A stretch of DNA of 64,000 nt, taken from NCBI GenBank assembly GCA_037039925.1, contig JAXRKP010000801.1, positions 75,001 through 139,000 of the forward strand. Direction: 5' to 3'. The stretch is from Doris montereyensis (taxonomy: Eukaryota > Mollusca > Gastropoda > Nudibranchia > Dorididae). Shown one piece after another: positions 51,320 through 62,700 of the stretch. The position numbers were made by a program, and so were the translations under genes. The notes under the pieces are model-generated. The model had not been told where the DNA came from, did not search any database, and saw nothing but the letters and a program-made list of their open reading frames with translations. Every line of letters starts with the position of its first letter. Positions within the stretch are counted from its first letter, which is position 1.

Positions 51320-52640
51320 GATCTTTCTCAGGCTGCCCTGTCCTGACATTTTCTGTTTCCTTCCGTGAAAGTTAAAATTCTTTGCGTTAATGCCTCGTTT
51401 ATATCTTCTTCCCACTTTCTCCGATGTCTGCCTTTTGGTCTTTTACCTTGAGTTTTAGCACTGTATACTGATTTAGCTATTCTATTGTCATTCATTCTGT
51501 TAACATGCCCAAACCATCTCAGTTGATTCATTTCTATCTTAGTTTTTATGCTATCTGCTTTGGTTTGATCTCTTATTGTTGTGTTTCTGATTTTGTCTCT
51601 TTTAGTTTTCCCTACTGCTCTTCTTAGATATTTCATTTCAGCTTCCTGCACTCTACTGTATTCCCTACTGTCTAAGGTCCAGGTTTCACTGCCATAGAGG
51701 AGAGTAGGACAATAAACTGTGTTGTATACTGCCATTTTGGTTTTAGTTGACAATTCTTGTTTACCTACAAATGCCTTTCCTAGATGGTTATGTATTGCAC
51801 TTGCCTTTTGGATTCTCTGGCTGATTTCTTCTCTTAGTTTTCCCTCTGAGTTGATCATTACTCCTAAGTAATTGTAGCATTGAACTTGTTCTAAATTCTC
51901 CCTGCCTAATTTAAAATTTTGTGTTTTAGCTTCCCTAGTTACTAGCATTGTTTTGGTTTTCTTTGCATTTACTCTCATTCCTCTTTTATTTAATTCATTA
52001 TTCATTATGTTGATATTTGACTGAAGGTACCTTTCTGATTTTCCAAACAGAACTAAATCATCAGCAAATGAAAACATTGATACATTTACTGGTTTGAGCT
52101 TCGACATACCTACATTCATTTTCTTCCTTTTTGAGGATGCCTTTGCGACTGAATCCAAAAATGTGATAAACCAAAGAGGATTTAGGATACAACCCTGTCT
52201 TACTCCTATATCTACATTACATTTTCAGATACATTTCCAGCTACTCTCACTGCACACGTTGGTTTATTGTAAAAACTTTTAATGGCTTCTATTAAATTTT
52301 GCTCTACGTTATGTTCTTTTAAAGAATGCCATAGTTCGTCCCTCCTGACAGTGTCAAATGCCTTTTCTAAATCAATAAAACACAGGTGCAAGTGAATGTT
52401 TCTCTCAAGGAATTTTTCTATTATTTATCTAATTGTAAATATGGGATCTTGTACACTTCTTCCTGGTCTAATCCAGTCTGATGTTCTTCAATCTTTTCTA
52501 CTCTTTTCTTTAGTCTCATTTCCAGAATCCTGACATACACTTTTTCTGGTACGCTAAGTAGTGATATCCCTCTATAGCTTGAGCATTCCATAGTTGATCC
52601 TTTCTTATGTATTGGTACTACCGTTCCCTTTTTTCTGTTG
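51320..52640 (-). pseudogene. 5'-truncated non-LTR retrotransposon with decayed reverse transcriptase
   Basis: Read from 52640 downwards, motifs appear in the right order: YRGISLLSVPEKVYVRILE, FIDLEKAFDTVRRDELWHS, GVRQGCILNPLWF and FSFADDLVLFGKS (the F-A-D-D catalytic box). NYLGVMINSEGK, LLYGSETWTL and LRWFGHVNRMNDNRI follow. Stops and frame changes near 52440 and 52190 break the first half; the last 276 codons (52158-51328) are open. No endonuclease domain remains. The clade is uncertain, perhaps RTE-like. Confidence 0.9.
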
Positions 52641-52644
52641 TGTC

Positions 52645-54340
52645 ACCTTGATCCGAAAAGTCACATTCAGTGATGAACAACTACTGCAACTGAAAGCAAC
52701 CTATCAATTAAATTCTATTTTTACTCTCTTCCCTTTCTTTTATTCCCCACAAAAACTAAGCCCAACTCTTTATCACACCACTTCAAAAAGTACTCTTTAT
52801 TATGTCCCTAGGCTGTGCCATTATTATTTTTATCATTATTATTACTACCACTATTGTTATTTACTATGGAACATCTCTAATTGGAAACTCTGGGAATTTG
52901 GGAAACCCAGCCAATTTATCCCTCTTAATAAACTTTTTCCCAGTTTAATCACCACTGTTTCCTTTCTAGTAGAGTTGTTTTTGTCATCTTCGTCTTGTTT
53001 TAATTCATTTAAAAGTGAATTACTTAAATCCCTATTTTTGTCTTCTTTCTCGTCTTCTTGATTTGAGCCTCTTTCATTCTTTTACTATTATAATATCTCT
53101 TATCATTTCTTATTCCTCTTCTTTGTTGTCACTTTTTAAAATCTTTGGTAAGTCTTCTTCTTCCGCAGCGGCCCCTTTTTCTTCGCCGTCATCATCTTCT
53201 TCAGAGGTGATGTCCTCTTCATCGTCATTATCTTCTACAGGGGCAGTGTTTTCTTTGTCGTCATCACCGTCTTATTCGGCGACGGCATCTTCTTCTCCGT
53301 CATATTCATCTTTCTTCTTCTTCTTCTTCTTCTTCTTCTTCTCCTCCTCCTCCTCCTCCTCCTCCTCCTCCTCCTCCTCCTCCTCCTCCTTCCTTTGTCT
53401 TCTTATGCTGCCTCTGCTCTTGTTACAAAACAATGAATTCTTTACTGAGAAATGTAGATCTTGATGTGTGATTGGTTGTGTTGTGAGTAATCTATGATAA
53501 ATATTGCCTTTTTTGTTTTTCATTGCTATAGTTCCCCATATCTCTTTTAGATCTAGAGTCTATGTCTGAGTTAGAATCAACAATGAGCACTTAACAGTTA
53601 CAGTGTGTTAAATCTAGATTAGATCTCTGGAATCTAGTATATCATATTCAGTTTAGATCTATAATCTACATTATCTAGATCTGAAGATCTCAATCTAAAC
53701 TCTAGATTATATTTTATTTAAATCAAATCACGTAGATTCTAGATCTAAACTGAATGTGATCTAACCGTATCATGCACCCTGTGACTGCTGATATAAAATG
53801 TTGACACTTGACAACGGCTTCCGCTCAGATAATAAGAATATGACTACATATAGAACGGGAACATAAGCTAATTTGATTAATTATTTACAAAATTATTAAG
53901 TAGAGTTAAGGGGAATCTGAAAATAGAGGATCATACTTCATCCCCTTTGAGTAGTTCCATACAAAATTTCAACCCTATTGGTCGCTTACTAAGGTTATGA
54001 GGCATGATAGAAAATAAAAAGTTTTTTTTCTTATATTAGATCTAGATATTTTAGGCTATATTGAAACATATGTGTCTTAATTTTACCTCATAGACCAAGG
54101 CTGGAGATGAAAATTATTGAATGTTTCCAAATTTGTTTGGTTTTGCAGTTATTATTCCAAATGAAAAAAATGTATGATGTAAAAGACCAAAGAATTTACA
54201 AAGCAAGATTATTACCTTGACATAGAAAATTCACATGGAGAAAATATGATAAAACTAGTGCAACATTCAAAACTTAACGACTGCAAATGAACATTGATGG
54301 TTTTTTGTTTCTTTCAGAAATTTGTTTGTTTGATCTGAGT
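52645..54340. other. Upstream region of USB1; TCTAGATCT-rich, with a (TTC)n/(TCC)n tract
   Basis: A (TTC)n(TCC)n tract lies at about 53308-53395. AGATCT/CTAGAT motifs cluster at 53540-53760. No coding region; the USB1 promoter should lie in its last part. Confidence 0.5.
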
Positions 54341-54343
54341 AAA

Positions 54344-54570
54344 ATGAGCTGCCTTGTGGCTTATGGGAATACCAGCTCAGAAAATTCAGATGACAGCAGT
54401 GACCATGATGTAGAAGACACTAACTGTGAGGAATCAGACAAAAAGCAAAATGACATGCCAAACAAGAAGAGAGTGCTTTTAAAGAGTCATTCTAGTCAAG
54501 AACAAAATGAACCTACCTTAAAAAAGAAGAGGCCAGAAGGAAAAATTGAAGAGGCTCAAAATGAAAGCAG
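54344..54570 (+). CDS. USB1: USB1 exon 1 (acidic, Lys-rich N-terminal region)
   Basis: Starts at ATG 54344 with MSCLVAYGNTSSENSDDSS, then an acidic stretch and a basic KKKRPEGK segment that could act as a nuclear localisation signal (inference). The GCAG|gtaaaa donor leaves phase 2. An in-frame ATG at 54287 lies upstream, but the family alignment favours 54344. Confidence 0.82.
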
Positions 54571-57500
54571 GTAAAAATGTTTTCTTATACTGAATAGATT
54601 CTGATGTACACTCAAACCTCGATATAGTACCCCCCCCCCCCCCGCACCATCTTGTGATCATACAGTATGGCTTGTCACAGGCTTCATGTACTTATAGTAC
54701 ATTGTAGCACTGCACTGTACAAATTGGTGATAGCGAGGGGAGGGGGGGGGGGTTGTCTAGACTAATGGCATCACTCTCATTCTCAATTTCATTCCCCATC
54801 TATGTGTCAAGTGCCAAGGATTTCAACTGGTCTGGATCAGACTGTAGTTGGTAAGTGCCAAGGATTTCAACTGGTCTGGATCAGACAGTTGGTAAGGTTG
54901 AAAGGTTGAAAGAAATGAAAAATGAGGGGAAGGGAAGGAGGAATATCTTGGAGTGTGCGAACTTTGTGATCAAGATTTTGAATTTTAAGAAGAAAACAAT
55001 TCTGTGTGACATTTGAAAAATGTGTTGGTATTTAATCAACATTTCTGTCAAAGGAAGTAACCAATCAATTGTCTGTCTTCTTTACTGACATGCATCGCAT
55101 ACATGTATATTGCTATTTCAAGACACCTTTGAAATAGCAAGAACTCGGATTTAGCAAAATTTTGTGTTCAGTCCTAGTGATCTTGCTAGTTTCGAGCTCC
55201 GCTGTATTACTATAATCCTAAATCATGTACCACACACATTTTAAAAAATTTTTGGATCAAAGTTTTTTATGATATCCTGCCAGATTACTCTGGTCAGTTT
55301 TTGATAAGAACTTAGAAATTATGCTCAATAAAATGTAATATAAAAATTAACAATTACTTTTCAGGAAAGTATCACATCCAAAGACTGAAAAACATCAAGC
55401 CTTGGCTCTACCACCAGCCATCCACTCCATGTATAATCCAAAACACTCCTGGACAGATAACCCAGGACAGCATGAGTTTAAAGTGCGTTCATTTCCGCAT
55501 GTGGAAGGCAATTGGGCGACTCATGTATTCATCCCAGGTGAAACGATTTTGTGACACTAAATACAATTTTTTTTTTAAGGATAATGGCTTTTGGCTCAAC
55601 ACAATTTGTGAGATACAGTAATGACTGCGTAAATGCCCAGTGCTTGGGAAGCAGACAAAACGGGCATTTAGGCGAAACAGGCATTTAGGAGAAAGTAGGT
55701 CAGGGGCAACAATTTGAGGGTAGGCCTATTTTTGTGACGTTGGGTTTCCCTAGTGACTTGCCAATTTCGTCCAGGATTTGAAGCTTCTTTTGTAAATCAT
55801 TTCCTGGTTTATTCATTTTTATTTTCAAGGTGTAGATCTGTATATAGCTGTGCAAAATTCAAGTTGTTACTATGGAGGCTAAGAGAAAAAGGACCTGATC
55901 CAATGTTTGCTTCCTCATTAACTGGCATAACCCACACTATAATCACGTAACTTATTTAATCACGAGACCTATGACTTAAGTAATTATACAAATTTGGATG
56001 AGAAAAACTGGATAAAGAAAAGCCTCATCCAATGGGACCAATGTGTGAATAAATTAACACGAATCTTACAACTCCTTCGATTCATAATCCTCATGTTAAA
56101 ATTAAGACAACAGACAGACAAGAATAAAGATTCATAGTCATAGCCAGATCGTTTGTTTTTGGAAAAGTCATCAGCTGTACGAAACATTTATTGCGAGAAA
56201 AAGGAAACCTGGAAACCATTACACTTTTTAACGCTGAGGTAGTGAGCGCGCGGATGGGTTGACCGTCTTTCGCCACGAAGACCCGAAGTCACATTGGATA
56301 GCCAATACGGCAATAAAACTGTTCACACCTTGTCCCTCGATCGCGATGAGCGTCCGGTCTAAAGACGCCAGGTGATTGCATGCCACTTTCGACATCAAGA
56401 AAGAGATGTGGGCGGAGTCTGGAAGACTGTTCAATTCTAATTGCCCGATGACAAACCAGTGATCCAATGGGACAAAGGATGTGCTGTACATTGGGTGGAG
56501 TTATGAAGAGAAGATTGGTCAACGTTTAGTACATTAGATTCTACAATGGATAGGTAATGAAGGGTGGTTGCAATGCATGGCACATTGTTGACAGGCATAA
56601 GCCTTATTAGATTAGCAATTGGATTACATGTATGATAAAGAAAAACAGAATATTTAATCAATTACGGACGTATTTTATGATACTTTGGAGAAAAAGATTC
56701 CTGCAGTTGTCGTTGAGACCGGGCATTTAGGCAAAAATCTTGGTTTTCAAACGGGCACTTAGAGGGGCAATTTATATAGAAAAAATTTGGTTTCACTGAG
56801 ATGGCAGGCATTTAGGCGAAACGGACATTTAGGCGGCGGGCATTTAGGCGGTCACTACTGTACCACCATTTCAAGGATATTTCATATCCAGTTTTGCATT
56901 AAAATTTGAGAATCAAGCTCTCTAGAGGAGGGTGAGGGAGGGTTAGTTACACTTTTCATATTATGGGAGTCATGTTTCCTACTTGTCATTATTAAGTACT
57001 GTTTGCAGTGATTAATAGGTTTATGTGTGCATAGATTTCAATCCAGCTTGTGGTAGTTGTCATTTTATGCTTATGTGAAATGCCTTACTATAATTAAGTC
57101 TTACAGAGGGTAATTGAAGCAACTCTTTAATAACTTGTGCCCTCAATGTTATTATTGTTCACCGTCATGTTTTTAAGGTTACCTTAGTTTACATTGTAAG
57201 CTAAATGTGAAAATTATAATTTCAATCTCAATACTTTTTGTAATAATTATTTTTTTGTTTTTGTTGAAACAACTTTTTTCAAGAAAATCTCTCTTTTTAT
57301 CATGTATAAATACGTAAGTGAAACAATGTAAATAAGTAAATAAACATTTGTAAAAACATGTGTGTGACTTTTTTAAAACAGTTCCAGAGGAAGACAAATT
57401 CACAAGTTTTGTGAGCAGAATTTTGAAGGCTTTCACGCCAATGAAATTTCATGCCATGTCGCAGTATCACATCAGCTTGTCTCGTACAGTTGTTATTCGT

Positions 57501-59546
57501 CATCATTGGATTGACTCATTGGTTGACTCAGTCCGTGCAAATTTATTGCACTGCAAGAGGTAAACAGTTGAAATATAACATATTCAGTATTTAATTGTGG
57601 CCATCTGTCTAACATCCGACCGCATACCATCTCGTTTTCTTTTAGGATACTGAATTCTTATTCATTTACTCACTGAGTAACAGTTCCATAAAGCAAAACG
57701 CTGATTAACCTGATGGGTAGGTTGGTGTCATTTGTCTAACGAGTTATGTTAGCCCAGTGGGCGGGTCAATCTTATCGAGCCGAATCAGGATCATGGGGCA
57801 ATAGTTTGGTGTACTTAGTTTGGTATTTGAGTGTAGTATATATTATCCAGGTCTTTTCTATCTTTTTTTTAATTTGATGTTTGCCAACTCTGCCATAAGA
57901 AAAGGAAATCACTGATTGCTGTCCAGTACATTGTGAGCAGTGTGAAGTTTTATGATTGGTCGCACAGGTGAAGTGCCTCTTAATGAAGATTCATTCTTGA
58001 TGTAATGGCAGTGCCATGAATGTTTCTATGGACATAACTTTTTTAGCTTGCAGGTGGGGGGGGGGGCGGGGATAGATCAATTATACAAAAGTTAGACACT
58101 AACTTGAAGTAGATAGGTCAATGATAGGAAAAATCTCAAGAAAGGGATATTTTTCTTGCATTGCAGTTGCGGTTTGCCTATCATTGAGTATCGTCCTGGT
58201 CAGCCTAACTGTAACATCCCACTTTTGCCATCTCCCGTGGGTTAGGATGTTTGGCAAACATTAATCTAATGTATGCAATTGATTTGTGTTTTATTTGCGT
58301 AACATCCAGGTGATGGAGTTTTAAAGGTAGATTATGTTTTGTATCACAAATTTTCTTTACAATAGATAACATGCTCTGATATTTTGCTCTATTTATAGCA
58401 TCCAAATAAAATAGGAAAAATAACCCTAGATTTATAAAACATGTGTACAAGATCTTTCATGTAAATAAATTTTAAGTCATTTAAACGTGATTATGTTTAT
58501 CATGATAGTAATTCATCAGCTTATAATCAAGTTTGTTTTCTTGATATTTATTAAGCATATTTTCAAAATGTTGATGGGATGATTTTTAACTTCTGTTGAC
58601 AAATTCTGTATGTAATTATAATTTATCATTCTAAATTTTAATTCAGTATGACAAATTTTTGGAGAGATTTCTCTTACTTCCTCTGAGGCAAAATTTAAAT
58701 GTAATAAGTAACTTCGTGTCCGTTAAATTTTATGTGTGTTGTCTGCATTTATATTTTCTGTTTGACAGCTGTTGTGCTTAGTGGCTGTCACTTTCTGTTT
58801 GGTTTGTGAGTAAGACTGTAAAGGGGACTCAGTAGTCCAGAGGCAAGGTGTCGGCCTCTCATCCAAGAGTTCGAATTTGAGCCCGCCAACGGTTAAAAAA
58901 TTGTCTTGATTTTTTTTCGAGCAAAATCTACCCCCTGGTCCAGGTAGGTGGACGACACCTAGTCCTATCGGAGACAGAACCTAAAAAAGGAGGTCCCGTG
59001 TACAGATCACAATTAAATGCACATTAAAGATCCTTTGGCTGTTTACAGGGCAGTCCGGGCAAAATTAAAAATCCTACCGAAAACCCCGATATCACCTTAG
59101 TTGTGGATGTGAGTAAATCAAATCAAACAAACAGAGTAAGACTAAGGAATTACATGTTTTGTCTGATACAATTTTGTGTTTGTCATGAAGTAACAGTAAA
59201 ATTTCTGTTTGAACAGTTTGAATGGAATGACTAAAGCTTTTCACAAATTTGCACCTATTGATTAAACCAAGATCCAACCGATGTCTTTTCTTACTGAATA
59301 TAACTTTTTTCCATTTCCCGTTTTTTTACAGCTGCTTTGCCGATATCACTTCAGTAAAACTCTTTCCAAATGACGAAAAGACTAGGTACAGTTATATTTA
59401 CCATGGTTTCTTGTTGTTTAATTACAAATTAGAAAAAAAGATATGATAAAATGAATGAGAGAAGAATAATGATATGATGTTGATTACACTACTACTACTA
59501 CTTCTTCTACTACTACTACTACTACTACTACTACTGCTGCTGCTGT

Positions 59547-59587
<41 letters not shown>

Positions 59588-59676
59588 TACTACTACTACT
59601 ACTACTACTGCTACTACTACTGCTACTACTACTGCTACTACTACTACTGCTACTACTATTACTACTACTACTACTG

Positions 59677-59735
<59 letters not shown>

Positions 59736-62700
59736 GTTGATGTTGCATGCTGCAAGGTTTTAAAACCTTCAGGGTTTTGTTTTAGATGTTTTACATTATA
59801 CAATGTAAATTAGAAGAGTCCTCAGGAAAAGTTCTTGAAAAAGTTTACATTATAGGAGTCTTCAGGAAAAGTTCTTGAGAAAGTTTACCTTATAGGAGTC
59901 TTCAGGAAAAGTATGTCTCTGTCAGTGAAAGGATGTGTGAATTTCATACTGCTTAGAAGATATTAAATCATTTAACTATTTATTAATGTTTTGAGAATGA
60001 ATATTTTGATTAAATCCACTTGTCATGTGTGTCTGAGTATCTTGAGGATATAAAAGAATATGTTAAAAGAAATAATCAGATTATTATCAGGAAGAGATAA
60101 CGAATGTAGACTTGGAAATAAATAACACTTCATCACAATACTTTAAATTATGAGCAAGAGATTTTCCCATTTGCTTTTCAGGACATTTGTATGTCTGGAA
60201 GTTTCATCAGAGGATACATGTTTCCCAGACTACATCAAAGCTGTCGATAAAAAGTTTTGCAGAATTCAAACTCCAGGCTTATTATGAGGCAGGATATAGT
60301 GTTTTCTATTTTAATTACTGCTTGTTGGTCTTCTTTTTCTTGGCAGGGGGTGGGAGAGGGGGGGTTATGTGTGTAGGTCCTCAGAGAATACTACTATAGG
60401 CCCTGCTTCTTTTCTTTCCCTCTTTTACATGTCTTTCATCTTGCTGTTTTCGTCTTTTAATTTTAATTTATCTATGGTGGATAGGGTGACTTCAGATTAA
60501 ACAAACAGGTGTTCATTGTCATTTACTTATTTGTTCATGTGTTTTCTGCTAGCTTGATTAGTGTTTTCTTTGTAATGTCTTGTTCTCTTGTTTTGATCTC
60601 AAGGTTTAATATGATGATATGTTGAATTCACTGGTTTCGTCAAGCATGTTAACATAACCCTAATAATTCAAATGTAGTTGAATAGGGGAGACGTTTTTGT
60701 CAGAGAGAGATAAAAATGGGAGAGAGCAAGGCTGCAGAAGCGTCACAAGTTAATATCTTGTGTTGGAAAAATGAACTCAATATCCGTAATTCCTTTTGAT
60801 TTTGAGCATTTAATGAAAAAGTGTTAAATAAAGTCATAAAAAGCCTATAACTATATCCAGATATTTTGAATTTGTTTGTCATTTATTAATGAACTTGGAA
60901 GACTTATCAAGGCTGGCTAAATAAAGGAGAGAGATTTCAAAACCATTCAACAACAATGGCTAGCAGTAGCACTGGGTGAACCTATGCTGCCAGTTCAGTT
61001 AGTGCCAAAGAAATGTTTTCAATTTGAGCATCAGCAAAATTACAATGAGAATCCTTTAGGCCTGTTTGTCTCCAAAAAAGTTTATCAAAGGCAGTTGCTG
61101 TTTATGGAGGGCAGATCTCTTCCTGGTTTCTAATGCTGGCATCCATTTGCCGGTGGGTCGTGTGGGAAAACTCTTTAAATTAATTGTTATGAAACACAAC
61201 ATTGGATATAGCATTGCTAAGATTAAAAAACTAGGACTTCATGGTCCTAAGTGTGGCAGCCTTACAACTAGGCCATACACTATAAATTTTGTCTCTAAAC
61301 AGAGAAGTATGTACAGAAACAGTAGTCATCCAGATTTCATAATTGAATATTAGTTCTGGTTTTCACGTTGAATCAATTCTAGCTTATGACTAAGTCTTGT
61401 ATATAATGTAAGCAGAATTCACATTCAGGTGGAAGAGTTTTGATGATTTTGTCCGATATAAAATCTCCTTTAAATGTCTTCAAACAGTCCTTTAAGATCC
61501 TCAGTTTTAGATTCGTCAATTTTTTTTTTTTTTTACATGAAACATGAATTCTGTGTATCAATTGATTGATATTATATATATATATATCTATTTACTTGTC
61601 TCTCTGCCTTGTGAATGTAGAAATATAAAAGATAAAAGACAAAGATGGATTCAATAGTCAGCATCCCCGCACAAGTGCAGGCTCACCGACTGTACATCAT
61701 TTATGCCCCAGCAGGCCATTTCATTCAAAGTCCTTCTCAACTCTCTAGGGGTCCACAGTTGTGAAAACAACCCACCTGTGCCAGCCGTGTGGCTTTTAAC
61801 CAGTATCTCTGTGATTACCAAGCTCACAACATTACGGTTCAGCTCCAATTCCTCCATGTATTACATGTATACACACATGTATATATAACTTTCATGTGTT
61901 ATTCTCTTACAGAATCCATCGTTTCACATCAGCATTGGCTGGTGCCTGGGTGATGTCTGTGATAAAATCTCTGATGACAAATTGTTAGCTGCGAAGGTAT
62001 GGTATGTGTTTTAGTGAAATGTGACACTCTAGTCAGTCTGACTTCAAATTTTTCAGGATGCTTTTTGTATGGTTTGGAAAGTATGCCTACTTTGTTATAT
62101 TTGCTTTTACTTTTACTTTTTTTTAGACTCTGCAGAGTTAGTGAACCATTGTGCCCAAGCAAATTGTGACAAGGGGCAAAATTCTCTGTTTTCATCCCTA
62201 TTTGATTGTAATCTCAGAATTTTTCATACGATTTTTATTCTGTAAATACGTGTATTGGGATTATTTTGGGCCTGGTTACATCTCGTACAAGTTTTTATGT
62301 TCATCACCTATTGATTGTATGGGCTTAGAGGTCGTGTCCATAGCCTCCGTCTCTGTCTACAGAAAAAGTGAGGTCTGCTTCAACTTTATTATTTTACCAC
62401 TAGGCTTGTCCACAGCAGCCAGACCGCTAAGACCAGACTTTTCCGGCTTTCGCAGAGTCTGGGTGGCGTCAAGTATGCCAAACATTTTCTGGTCTGTGCG
62501 GACAGAAAAGAGGAGTGTCACCTGTGTATTCATTTCAATTTCATATTGTCAAAATGCAATAATGCATACCAATCAATTATTGGTTGCATTTCAATCAAAA
62601 CAACTGTTTCTGATGATTAGTGGATATTCCCTCCTCTTCATTTGACTAGATTCTTGGACGTTTGTTTTGAAACACGTCTGTTTATTTTCAATAAAGGCAT

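Noticed and set aside
53015..53523. Ser-rich and Glu/Lys-rich frames
   Set aside because: They arise from a (TTC)n(TCC)n tract and have no conserved flanks.
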